Below are positions 1 through 8,737 of a stretch of DNA of 9,654 bases, piece by piece. The stretch spans positions 1 through 9,654 of the forward strand of contig DAIDAS010000050.1 in assembly GCA_027310505.1 (NCBI GenBank), in the 5' to 3' direction. Each line of letters begins with the position of its first letter. The first letter of the stretch is position 1. Under the pieces are notes generated by a model. That model ran no database searches, was not told the origin of the DNA, and was given only the letters and a program-made list of their open reading frames with translations. The position numbers and the translations under genes are program-made. The stretch is from a bacterium (GTDB lineage: Bacteria; Pseudomonadota; Gammaproteobacteria; Burkholderiales; Methylophilaceae).

Positions 1-864
1 GCTGCGCAACTTATCAATGGCAAGGCAATTGCCGAAGATCTTCTGACCCGCATCAAGCAGCGCATTGAGTTGCGTTCATCCCAAGGCAAGCGCGTGCCCT
101 GCCTGGCTGTCATACTTGTCGGTGACAGCGCAGCCTCGACCATTTATGTCGCCAACAAACGGCGCTCCTGCGAGCAAGCCGGCATGCGCTCGCTAGCCTA
201 CAACCTGCCCGCCGAAACCGGCGAAGAAGAGTTACTGCAACTGATTGGCGACCTCAATGCCGACGACTCTGTTGACGGTATTCTGGTGCAACTCCCCTTG
301 CCGCCGCAAATCAACGCGGAGCGTGTTATTGAAGCCATCAATCCAACCAAGGACGTGGATGGGTTCCATCCTTACAATGTCGGCCGCCTGGCATTGCGCA
401 TGCCATTGCTGCGCCCTTGCACTCCGCACGGCATCATGACCATGCTGGAAACCCTGAACATCAATCTGAAAGGGCTGAATGCCGTTGTCGTAGGCGCTTC
501 CAATATCGTGGGGCGCCCCATGTCCTTGGAGTTATTGCTGGCGGGGTGCACCGTCACGACTTGCCATCGTTTCACCCGCGACCTGCCCGGCATCGTGGCG
601 GGTGCAGACTTGCTGGTGGTCGCCGTAGGCAAGCCCGGTTTCATCAAGGGCGAATGGATTCGCCCGGGCGCGATTGTGATTGACGTCGGCATCAATCGGC
701 TCGAGAACGGCAAGATTTGCGGCGATGTGGAATTCGCAGCGGCGCAGGAACGCGCCGCCTGGATCACCCCTGTGCCTGGCGGCGTCGGCCCCATGACCGT
801 TGCCACCCTGATGGAAAATACCCTGGATGCGCTGGAGCAGCGCGAGAACCCAGGGTCAGCTTAG
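1..864 (+). CDS. folD: Bifunctional methylenetetrahydrofolate dehydrogenase / methenyltetrahydrofolate cyclohydrolase (5' edge cut)
   Basis: FolD interconverts 5,10-methylene-, 5,10-methenyl- and 10-formyl-tetrahydrofolate in the cytoplasm using NADP, supplying one-carbon units for purines and formyl-Met-tRNA. The frame is open from base 1 and 287 residues are visible. Family signatures are present: YVANK with the catalytic Lys at visible residue 53, QLPLP at 97-101, KDVDGFHP at 117-124, the Rossmann-type GASNIVGRP at 165-173, and PVPGGVGPMT at 257-266. If one Met is added in front, Lys54, Gln98 and Asp121 fall exactly on the E. coli numbering and the length becomes 288, the E. coli length. 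I infer that only the start codon lies outside the window. A TTG at 70 would delete the first beta-strand region and is not the start. The stop lies inside the convergent phosphatase gene (9-bp overlap). Its promoter is out of view. Confidence 0.97.
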   Translation, partial: AAQLINGKAIAEDLLTRIKQRIELRSSQGKRVPCLAVILVGDSAASTIYVANKRRSCEQAGMRSLAYNLPAETGEEELLQLIGDLNADDSVDGILVQLPLPPQINAERVIEAINPTKDVDGFHPYNVGRLALRMPLLRPCTPHGIMTMLETLNINLKGLNAVVVGASNIVGRPMSLELLLAGCTVTTCHRFTRDLPGIVAGADLLVVAVGKPGFIKGEWIRPGAIVIDVGINRLENGKICGDVEFAAAQERAAWITPVPGGVGPMTVATLMENTLDALEQRENPGSA

Positions 865-1620
865 CCAGGCTTTCAGGAGTTCGACATCGACGCAAGACTT
901 GCCGTTGATGTCGCCTTGAACCACTCGGCACGGCACATCCGGCTCACCAAGATCGCTCAGAACGGCCAGCGCATCATCAAAGGCATCGGTGTCGGTATAT
1001 CCGTTGACCGTGACCACGGTCGGAATCCCCGCACCCCGGCTGGCCTTGATGCCATTTCCGGAATCCTCGAAGGCAAGGCATGCCGATGGCGCGAGTTGCA
1101 ATGCATCCAGTGCCCAGAGATAAATATCCGGCGCCGGTTTCTTCGCCGGGACAATATCTCCTGCGGCAATAACATCAAACCAGGCCTCCGTTCCTTCACC
1201 CAAACTATAACGCAGCAGCGCAGTCACGTTCTCCGGGGTCGTAGTGGTAGCAATCGCCAGCCGCAGCCCGGCCTCCCTCGCCTGCTGAAGCAGGCGCCGT
1301 ACACCCGGCCTTAGCGGAATAGCGCCGCTACTGAGCAATTGCGTGTAGTGACGGGTTTTAGCGCGGTGCAGCTCCGCCACCAGCTCCTCAAAGTTGGACG
1401 GCTTCTGATAATCCCGGCGAAAACTTTCGACGTAGTACTTGATACGCTCCTTGCCGCCCGTGACAGCCAGCAGCTCGCCATAAAGCGCTTCATCCCAGTG
1501 CCAGTCCAGCCCCATCTCGGCAAATGCCCGATTGAAAGCAGGACGGTGTCCGTCACGTTCGGTATCAGCGAGAGTACCATCCACATCAAAAATCAATGCT
1601 TTTAATGTCATGCTAGACAT
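856..1620 (-). CDS. CbbY-like HAD-superfamily sugar-bisphosphatase
   Basis: A 254-residue haloacid dehalogenase hydrolase of the CbbY/Gph/YieH group. Visible motifs are motif I DVDGT with nucleophile Asp12 and acid/base Asp14, a helical cap at about 20-95, motif II in a TTTT run at 125-128, motif III Lys160/161 (AKKPAPDIY) and motif IV Glu185-Asp186 (FEDSGNG). The cap segment with LDWHWD and TGGKERI closely resembles proteobacterial CbbY, which dephosphorylates xylulose-1,5-bisphosphate, a Rubisco inhibitor. That substrate is inferred from resemblance, and no Rubisco genes are visible here. The start is uncertain: ATG at 1618-1620 has AAGGA only 2 nt upstream, whereas the in-frame ATG three codons later (1609-1611) lies 11 nt from it and gives MTLKALIFDVDGT, the usual family N-terminus. 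The gene overlaps folD tail to tail by 9 bp and diverges from dksA. Confidence 0.9.
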   Translation of the reverse strand: MSSMTLKALIFDVDGTLADTERDGHRPAFNRAFAEMGLDWHWDEALYGELLAVTGGKERIKYYVESFRRDYQKPSNFEELVAELHRAKTRHYTQLLSSGAIPLRPGVRRLLQQAREAGLRLAIATTTTPENVTALLRYSLGEGTEAWFDVIAAGDIVPAKKPAPDIYLWALDALQLAPSACLAFEDSGNGIKASRGAGIPTVVTVNGYTDTDAFDDALAVLSDLGEPDVPCRVVQGDINGKSCVDVELLKAWLS

Positions 1621-1715
1621 ATTCCTTAATCGTAGTAAACTTGCGCCTGCTTAAAATTTTTGCTACCCATCCGGTATTTTCCAAATTCCGGCTTTTTCTT
1701 AAATTAAGAGCCCAC
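1621..1715. promoter_or_regulatory. Divergent intergenic region expected to hold the dksA and phosphatase promoters
   Basis: This 95-bp AT-rich gap separates the start codons of two divergent genes, so promoters for both probably lie here. For dksA the best -10-like hexamer is TAAAAT at 1652-1657 (5 of 6 matches), but it has no good -35 box. A weaker pair is TTAAAA at 1651-1656 and TATTTT at 1675-1680 with an 18-bp spacer. On the minus strand I see no convincing pair. AAGAG at 1706-1710, 5 nt before the dksA ATG, is the ribosome-binding site. The exact promoters are not resolved. Confidence 0.3.
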
Positions 1716-2135
1716 ATGACCGAAGTCACCAAGCATTTCACCCCTTACCAGCCCAAAGCTGGTGAAGAGTACATGAATAATCAACAGCGCGACCATTTTC
1801 GCAAAATCCTGAATTCATGGAAAGGCGAATTGAGCCAGGACATCGACCGCACCGTGCACACCATGCAGGACGAGGTCACCATGTTTGCCGATCCCAACGA
1901 TCGCGCCAGCCAGGAATCCGACATGGCCCTGGAACTGCGCAATCGTGATCGCGAGCGCAAACTGATCAAGAAAATTGACGAAACCCTTGTCAAGATTGAC
2001 GCCGATGAATACGGTTATTGCGAGAGCTGTGGCGTTGAAATTGGACTGAAGCGTCTCGAAGCGCGCCCTACCGCCACGCTGTGCATCGACTGCAAAACGC
2101 TGGACGAAATCCGCGAGCGTCAGGTCGCCAAGTAA
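1716..2135 (+). CDS. dksA: RNA polymerase-binding transcription factor DksA
   Basis: DksA enters the RNA polymerase secondary channel and, with ppGpp, represses stable-RNA promoters and activates amino-acid promoters. The 139-residue product has the family layout: an N-terminal segment, a coiled coil at about residues 22-97 with the tip motif DPNDRA (Asp59, Asp62, Ala64; Asp71/Asp74/Ala76 in E. coli), and a C4 zinc finger with Cys102, Cys105, Cys123 and Cys126 in CESC and CIDC. The LELRNRDRERKLIKKI stretch is near-identical to E. coli. The frame stays open back to 1641. I chose ATG 1716 because AAGAG sits 5 nt upstream and the product begins where homologues gain similarity. It is 12 residues shorter than the 151-residue E. 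coli protein, all at the N-terminus. The gene appears monocistronic, with terminator hairpins just downstream. Confidence 0.96.
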   Translation: MTEVTKHFTPYQPKAGEEYMNNQQRDHFRKILNSWKGELSQDIDRTVHTMQDEVTMFADPNDRASQESDMALELRNRDRERKLIKKIDETLVKIDADEYGYCESCGVEIGLKRLEARPTATLCIDCKTLDEIRERQVAK

Positions 2136-2139
2136 TTCA

Positions 2140-2164
2140 TCTAGCCAGAACTTATCTGGCTAGA
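2140..2164. repeat. Perfect 10-bp stem-loop after the dksA stop
   Basis: TCTAGCCAGA at 2140-2149 pairs perfectly with TCTGGCTAGA at 2155-2164 around a 5-nt loop, starting 4 nt after the dksA stop codon. On the plus strand it is followed by AAAAAC and on the minus strand by TGAATT, so it is not an intrinsic terminator on either strand by itself. It may protect the dksA 3' end or assist the adjacent terminator. The structure is seen directly, and its role is inferred. Confidence 0.7.
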
Positions 2165-2169
2165 AAAAC

Positions 2170-2205
2170 AAAAGGCCGGATGACTTTCGTCATCCGGCCT
2201 TTTTT
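2170..2205. terminator. Bidirectional rho-independent terminator shared by dksA and pnp
   Basis: A GGCCGGATGAC / GTCATCCGGCC stem of 11 bp (2174-2184 with 2189-2199) is extended by four A-T pairs to 15 bp, with a 4-nt loop. On the plus strand the stem ends in a run of six T (2200-2205), ending dksA transcripts. On the minus strand it is followed by TTTTGTTTTT, ending the nusA-to-pnp operon 18 nt after the pnp stop codon. The minus-strand transcript has a C-GAAA-G tetraloop, the stable GNRA type. Confidence 0.93.
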
Positions 2206-2222
2206 ATTGGCTTGACTGCCGA

Positions 2223-4348
<2,126 letters not shown>

Positions 4349-4352
<4 letters not shown>

Positions 4353-4357
4353 GACAT
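4349..4357 (-). other. Two-codon minimal ORF (ATG-TCG-TGA) overlapping the pnp start
   Basis: On the minus strand an ATG at 4355-4357 is followed by TCG and then a TGA (4349-4351) that overlaps the pnp GTG start (4350-4352). The same AAGGA (4362-4366) lies 4 nt from this ATG and 9 nt from the GTG, so both could recruit ribosomes. The arrangement is visible in the sequence; whether the ATG is used is unknown. Confidence 0.35.
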
Positions 4358-4373
4358 TGCGTCCTTTTAAATA

Positions 4374-4423
4374 AAAAAATAAGCCGAAAAGCGCCGCGTC
4401 ACCGCATTGCTTTCGGCTTATTT
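4374..4423 (-). terminator. Intrinsic terminator / attenuator between rpsO and pnp
   Basis: On the minus strand AAATAAGCCGAAA (4411-4423) pairs perfectly with TTTCGGCTTATTT (4377-4389), a 13-bp stem enclosing a 21-nt GC-rich loop that can extend the stem by a GC step past one bulged base. The distal arm runs into an uninterrupted T run (4373-4379). It begins 16 nt after the rpsO stop and ends just before the pnp Shine-Dalgarno. Partial termination would make rpsO mRNA more abundant than pnp mRNA, as at the known rpsO terminator of E. coli. Confidence 0.85.
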
Positions 4424-4439
4424 CATAGGTACACCAGAA

Positions 4440-4709
4440 TTACTTGCGCAGGCCGAGGCGAGCGATCAGGCTGCGATAGCGATCAGCATTCTTGCGCTTG
4501 AGATAATCAAGCAGCTTGCGGCGCTGGCTCACCAGAGCAAGCAAGCCACGACGGGAATGGTGGTCCTTGGCGTGCTCCTTGAAGTGGCCGGTCAGGGTAT
4601 TGATGCGGCTAGTCAGCAGTGCGACTTGCACTTCCGGGGAGCCGGTATCGTTTTTCGATTGTTGGTATTCGCCAACCAGTCGTGCTGTTTCAGCAGTCGT
4701 AATGGACAT
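4440..4709 (-). CDS. rpsO: 30S ribosomal protein S15
   Basis: S15 is a primary binder of the central domain of 16S rRNA and forms an intersubunit bridge with 23S rRNA. The product is 89 residues, the E. coli length, and contains the diagnostic blocks NDTGSPEVQVALL (20-32) and DHHSRRGLLALVSQRRKLL in the central helices, ending in RLGLRK. ATG 4707-4709 is preceded by AGGAG with 7 nt spacing, the best Shine-Dalgarno in this operon section. An internal promoter lies in the 86-bp gap after truB and a terminator lies before pnp, so rpsO can be made separately from the rest of the operon. S15 represses its own translation in E. coli through a leader pseudoknot. The leader here is only about 20 nt from the predicted start site, and I see no equivalent fold. 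Confidence 0.98.
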   Translation of the reverse strand: MSITTAETARLVGEYQQSKNDTGSPEVQVALLTSRINTLTGHFKEHAKDHHSRRGLLALVSQRRKLLDYLKRKNADRYRSLIARLGLRK

Positions 4710-4736
4710 TAGATTTCTCCTAATCTTGAACCGCGC

Positions 4737-4766
4737 ATTCTAACCTTAAATAACACAAATTAACAA
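4737..4766 (-). promoter_or_regulatory. Predicted sigma-70-type promoter for rpsO
   Basis: On the minus strand the -35 box TTGTTA (4761-4766, 4 of 6 matches) and -10 box TAGAAT (4737-4742, 5 of 6) are 18 bp apart. An AT-rich stretch containing the 10-bp palindrome AATTGCAATT (4773-4782) lies just upstream and could act as an UP element. The -10 is followed by a GC-only discriminator, GCGCGG (4731-4736). Transcription would start near 4727-4730, giving a leader of about 20 nt. The position matches the known rpsO promoter site in E. coli. Predicted by eye only. Confidence 0.55.
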
Positions 4767-4795
4767 GACGTTAATTGCAATTTTAGAGCTTCCGC

Positions 4796-5695
4796 CTAAC
4801 TCACCACCAAACGGCGGGGAGCAACCCTGCCATCTTCGTCCAGTTCACCCAGCCCCAGAAAACGATCGGGCTCCGCATACAGACGCAAATACCCTGTCTG
4901 GACCATGCCAGATTTCCATACTGGCTGGCCCCGACACAGGTAGTAGGCGCTATCCGCATCCAACATCACCGCCGGGAACTGCTGCAACAGGTCATCCGCA
5001 GGCAACAACCGTGCATCGCGCTGCTCGAGCGTCATGGACTCGAGCTGCTCAAGCGTCACAGCCTGCCCCAAGTCAAATCCACCGGTTTCAAGCCGCCGCA
5101 GCTGCGTCAGATATGCTCCGCACCCGAGCGCTTTGCCAATGTCTTCGGCCAATGTACGGATATAGGTACCCTTGCTGCACGAAACGGTGATGACGGCGCT
5201 GGTGTCGGCGAGCTCATCCAGCGCAATGCTGTGTATTGTCACCGCACGCGGGGGACGTTCGATTTCAACACCGGCACGCGCATATTCATACAACGCTTTC
5301 CCTTGATGCTTGAGCGCCGAGTACATCGGAGGTATCTGGCTGATCTCCCCCATAAATCGACGCAGCACAGTTTCCATGATCTCCCGTGTGACACTCACCT
5401 CTGCCGTGGTAACAATGTCACCTTCGGTATCGCCGGTAGTCGTCGTCGCGCCGAGACGCAGCGTGGCTTGATATGTCTTGTCGGCATCCAGCAGAAAATG
5501 GGAAAACTTGGTCGCCTCGCCCAGGCAAATAGGCAGCAAGCCGGTCGCAAAAGGATCCAGACTGCCGGTGTGTCCCGCCTTGGCAGCCATATAGAGCCGT
5601 TTGACCTGTTGCAATGCCTGGTTGGATGAAAGGCCAACCGGCTTGTCTAGCAACAACACCCCATCCACGGGGCGCTTGATCCGTTTTTGCTGCAC
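4796..5695 (-). CDS. truB: tRNA pseudouridine(55) synthase TruB
   Basis: TruB converts U55 in the T-arm of nearly all elongator tRNAs to pseudouridine and also acts as a tRNA chaperone. The 299-residue product shows the catalytic motif GHTGSLDPFATG with nucleophile Asp47 (Asp48 in E. coli), Tyr75 in KTYQATLRLG, Arg180 in KGTYIRTLAEDIG and the YLTQLRR block near 195. All are in the expected positions one residue ahead of E. coli numbering. A C-terminal PUA-like segment covers about 230-299. The start is GTG at 5693-5695, giving the usual short basic leader before DGVLLLDKP. It has no clear Shine-Dalgarno and begins 6 nt after the rbfA stop, suggesting coupled reinitiation. No terminator follows, so transcripts can read into rpsO. 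Confidence 0.97.
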   Translation of the reverse strand: MQQKRIKRPVDGVLLLDKPVGLSSNQALQQVKRLYMAAKAGHTGSLDPFATGLLPICLGEATKFSHFLLDADKTYQATLRLGATTTTGDTEGDIVTTAEVSVTREIMETVLRRFMGEISQIPPMYSALKHQGKALYEYARAGVEIERPPRAVTIHSIALDELADTSAVITVSCSKGTYIRTLAEDIGKALGCGAYLTQLRRLETGGFDLGQAVTLEQLESMTLEQRDARLLPADDLLQQFPAVMLDADSAYYLCRGQPVWKSGMVQTGYLRLYAEPDRFLGLGELDEDGRVAPRRLVVS

Positions 5696-5701
5696 GGTAA
5701 A

Positions 5702-6064
5702 TCAGTCTTCGGAGGAAGATTTGTCCTCAGCCACCGCGTCGTCAATCAGACGCGACAGCCGCATGCCACGCTCGATGGAGGCATCATAGACAAAATGCAG
5801 CTGGGGCACCGTGCGCATCAACATGCGCTGGGAAAGCTGGCTACGCAGAAATCCGGCAGCCTTTTCCAACCCCTTGAGCAGTTCAGGCGGATTTTCCGCT
5901 GCGCTGTAGAAGACCTTGGCGTGCGCCAGATCACCCGTCACCTCGACTTCGGTGATGGTGACCATGGACACACGCGGATCTTTCACCTCGAATTGCAGCA
6001 GATCGGCCAGTTCGCGCTGAATTTGCTCCGCAACGCGCTGGCTTCTGGAGAACTCCTTGGCCAT
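5702..6064 (-). CDS. rbfA: 30S ribosome-binding factor RbfA
   Basis: RbfA binds immature 30S subunits and helps mature the 5' end of 16S rRNA; it is needed for cold adaptation in E. coli. The 120-residue product is a single KH-fold domain. It has the family motif VKDPRVSMVTITEVEV at 27-42, the AxG kink (Ala69-Ala70-Gly71) that replaces GxxG, and the conserved run FLRSQLSQR...LHFVYDAS at about 72-96, followed by an acidic, serine-rich tail (EDKSSSED). The ATG (6062-6064) shares one base with the infB TAA in a TAATG overlap. No strong Shine-Dalgarno is visible, so expression probably depends on translation of infB. Confidence 0.96.
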   Translation of the reverse strand: MAKEFSRSQRVAEQIQRELADLLQFEVKDPRVSMVTITEVEVTGDLAHAKVFYSAAENPPELLKGLEKAAGFLRSQLSQRMLMRTVPQLHFVYDASIERGMRLSRLIDDAVAEDKSSSED

Positions 6065-8703
6065 TACAGGGTACGCGCCACTTCCACGACTTCAAACACT
6101 TCCAGATGGTCGCCCACCTCGATGTCGTTGAAGTTCTTGAGCGACAGGCCGCACTCGAAGCCGGCCTTGACTTCGCGCACGTCATCCTTGAACCGCTTGA
6201 GGGAATCCAGTTCGCCTTGATGCACCACCACGTTGTCACGCAGCACGCGCACCGAGGAGCCGCGCTTGACCATGCCATCCAGCACGTAACAACCGGCAAC
6301 AGCGCCCACCCTGGAGATACGGAACACTTCGCGAATCTCCACCAGGCCAATAACGTTTTCTTTCTTCTCCGGCGACAACATGCCACCCAGAGCCGCCTTC
6401 ACTTCATCCACGGCTTCGTAAATGATGTTGTAGTAACGCACATCCACGCCAGCAGATTCTGCCAGCTTACGGGCACCCGCATCGGCACGCACGTTGAAAC
6501 CGATGACCACAGCCTTGGATGCAGCCGCCAGATTGACATCGGATTCACTGATGGCACCGACGCCGGTATGCAGGATGTTGACCTTGACCTCATCGGTCGA
6601 CAGCTTTTGCAGCGATGTGGAAAGCGCCTCGTAAGAGCCTTGCACGTCAGACTTGATGATGAGCGGCAAGCTCTTGACCTCGCCCTCAGCCATCTGTTCA
6701 AACATGTTTTCCAACTTGGCCGCCTGCTGTTTGGCCAGCTTGACGTCACGGAACTTGCCTTGGCGGAACAGGGCGATTTCACGCGCCTTGCGTTCGTCGT
6801 TGAGAACGATGGTCTCCTCACCGGCCATAGGCACATCCGAAAGGCCAAGAATTTCCACCGGAATGGAGGGACCAGCCTCGCGCACATCGCGACCTGCCTC
6901 GTCCAGCATGGCGCGCACCCGACCGAAAGCACTGCCGGCCAGCAACATATCGCCGCGCTTGAGCGTGCCGGATTGCACCAGGATCGTCGCCACCGGACCA
7001 CGACCTTTGTCCAGGCGGCCTTCGATGACCATGCCCTTCGCCGGCGTGTTCTTTGGCGCCTTCAGCTCCAGCACTTCCGCCTGCAACAGCACGGCTTCCA
7101 GCAAATCGTCAATGCCCTGCCCGGTCTTGGCGGATACTTCGACAAACATGGTATCGCCACCCCAGTCTTCGGGCACGACCTCCTGCGTAACGAGTTCCTG
7201 TTTGACACGCTCCGCGTTGGCGTCGGCCTTGTCAATCTTGTTGATCGCCACCACCAATGGCACCTTGGCCGCCTTGGCATGGTGCACCGCCTCGATGGTT
7301 TGCGGCATCACGCCATCATCTGCGGCAACAACCAGAATGACCACGTCTGTTGCCTTGGCGCCACGCGCGCGCATGGCGGTAAACGCTTCGTGGCCCGGCG
7401 TATCAAGGAACGTCACCATGCCACGCGGAGTTTCCACATGGTATGCGCCGATATGCTGGGTAATACCGCCAGCCTTACCAGATGCCACGCGAGTACGACG
7501 AATATAATCGAGCAACGAGGTTTTACCGTGGTCAACGTGACCCATCACGGTCACCACAGGTGGGCGAGCTTCATTAATCGCCTCGACATGCTCAGCCTCT
7601 TCCAGGAACGCGTCTGGGTCATTGACTTCAGCCGCCTTGGCGACATGTCCCATTTCCTCTACCACGATGAGCGCGGTTTCCTGGTCCAGCACCTGATTGA
7701 TGGTGACCATCATCCCCATCTTCATCAGTGCCTTGATAACCTCGGCAGCCTTGACCGACATCTTGTGTGCGAGGTCAGCCACTGAAATTGTTTCAGGAAC
7801 GAGCACTTCGCGGACAACCGGCTCAGTCGGTGCGGAGAACGCATGTTTCTGTTCAGCTTCGCGGTGCGTTTTCGACTTGCCACGGTTATCCCGCCAGCCC
7901 TGCCCGATACCGACATCGCCACGCGACTTGACCCCGCCACGCTTCTTGTCAGCGCCGGCCCAATCGCCCGTCTCGCGGCCTTTCTTGCCTGGCTTTTCCT
8001 CGCTCTTGGTTTTTTCCTTGCTGGCGGGCTTATGCAGCGTACCTTCGCTCAGGCTGGCAGGTGCAGCGGATGCCGCCGCTTTGCGGGCGGCCTCTTCTTC
8101 CATTCTTTTTTGCGCAAGCTCCTGCTTTTTGCGCTGCTCAGCGCTTTGCAGGGCGATCAGTTCGGCCTGTCGGCGAGCCTCTTGCTCACGTAGCGCGATC
8201 TGATCAGCGCCAAGCACGCCCACCTTGGCTCGCACCGGTTCTACAGGTGCAGCAACTGGTTCGGCAACCACTTCAGGCACCGGCTCTACGGGCGCTACTT
8301 CCTTGATCACTTCCGGCCGCAACTCCGGCTCTGGCTGTACTTCCGGTTGCAGCTGTACTTCCGGTTGCGGCTCTACTGGCTCGACCGGTGCCTCGGCAGG
8401 CATATCGTCTCTTTTGACCAGCACACGCTTTTTACGCACTTCCACCTGGATAGTGCGCGCCTTCCCGCTACTGTCAGACTTCTTGATTTCCGTTACCTGC
8501 TTGCGCATCAAGGTAATCTTGTTTTTTGGGGCTTCCGTCCCATGCCCTTTACGCAAATACTCCAGCAGGGCGGTTTTATCCTGCTCGGTCAGCTTATCGT
8601 CCGGCGCCGTCTTGTTCACGCCGGCCGCTTTCAGCTGCTCGATCAACAGTTCCGCCTGCAGGCCAAGCTCTCCGGCAAATTGTGCCACGCTTGATATTCC
8701 CAT
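6064..8703 (-). CDS. infB: Translation initiation factor IF-2
   Basis: IF2 is the GTPase that places fMet-tRNA on the 30S P-site and promotes subunit joining. The 879-residue product has an IF2 N-terminal domain at 1-55, a Pro/Glu/Val/Gln linker at about 101-160, a charged helical stretch at about 166-211, a basic linker to about 290 and a second N-terminal-type domain at 302-356. The G domain follows, with GHVDHGKT 388-395, GGITQHI from 412, DTPGH 434-438, NKID 488-491 and SAK 524-526, and then domains II, C1 and C2. I chose ATG 8701-8703: GGAG lies 6 nt upstream and the protein begins MGISSVAQFA as in homologues. The frame is open 18 codons further, but that would overlap nusA. It starts 34 bp after the nusA stop, and its own stop overlaps rbfA. 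Confidence 0.98.
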   Translation of the reverse strand: MGISSVAQFAGELGLQAELLIEQLKAAGVNKTAPDDKLTEQDKTALLEYLRKGHGTEAPKNKITLMRKQVTEIKKSDSSGKARTIQVEVRKKRVLVKRDDMPAEAPVEPVEPQPEVQLQPEVQPEPELRPEVIKEVAPVEPVPEVVAEPVAAPVEPVRAKVGVLGADQIALREQEARRQAELIALQSAEQRKKQELAQKRMEEEAARKAAASAAPASLSEGTLHKPASKEKTKSEEKPGKKGRETGDWAGADKKRGGVKSRGDVGIGQGWRDNRGKSKTHREAEQKHAFSAPTEPVVREVLVPETISVADLAHKMSVKAAEVIKALMKMGMMVTINQVLDQETALIVVEEMGHVAKAAEVNDPDAFLEEAEHVEAINEARPPVVTVMGHVDHGKTSLLDYIRRTRVASGKAGGITQHIGAYHVETPRGMVTFLDTPGHEAFTAMRARGAKATDVVILVVAADDGVMPQTIEAVHHAKAAKVPLVVAINKIDKADANAERVKQELVTQEVVPEDWGGDTMFVEVSAKTGQGIDDLLEAVLLQAEVLELKAPKNTPAKGMVIEGRLDKGRGPVATILVQSGTLKRGDMLLAGSAFGRVRAMLDEAGRDVREAGPSIPVEILGLSDVPMAGEETIVLNDERKAREIALFRQGKFRDVKLAKQQAAKLENMFEQMAEGEVKSLPLIIKSDVQGSYEALSTSLQKLSTDEVKVNILHTGVGAISESDVNLAAASKAVVIGFNVRADAGARKLAESAGVDVRYYNIIYEAVDEVKAALGGMLSPEKKENVIGLVEIREVFRISRVGAVAGCYVLDGMVKRGSSVRVLRDNVVVHQGELDSLKRFKDDVREVKAGFECGLSLKNFNDIEVGDHLEVFEVVEVARTL
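8334..8369 (-). repeat. 18-bp tandem repeat inside the IF2 linker
   Basis: Two adjacent 18-bp units (8334-8351 and 8352-8369; plus strand gctgtacttccggttgca with one change at the last base) sit in infB and encode QPEVQ-type hexapeptides. Degenerate PEV/VEP copies flank them, so the whole segment at about residues 104-157 looks built from short duplications. The frame is kept because the unit is a multiple of three. Confidence 0.85.
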
Positions 8704-8737
8704 ACCGATCTCCAGTCTTCTATTCGGCTTGTCCTGA

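Noticed and set aside
372..806. A 144-codon open frame antisense to folD
   Set aside because: The folD translation has intact family motifs across this region. The reverse frame has no recognisable domain and no plausible ribosome-binding site that I could see.
1629..1634. TACGAT as a -10 box for the phosphatase gene on the minus strand
   Set aside because: It lies only 8 nt from the ATG, next to the AAGGA, and has no -35 box at a suitable distance.
1641..1715. N-terminal extension of dksA by 25 codons
   Set aside because: The frame is open, but the extra residues (hydrophobic and basic) do not resemble DksA, while ATG 1716 has a correctly spaced Shine-Dalgarno.
6106..7785. A 559-codon open frame antisense to infB
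   Set aside because: Same codon-register effect as over pnp: the antisense codons coincide with infB codons. It has no recognisable motif, and IF2 motifs run through the whole region.
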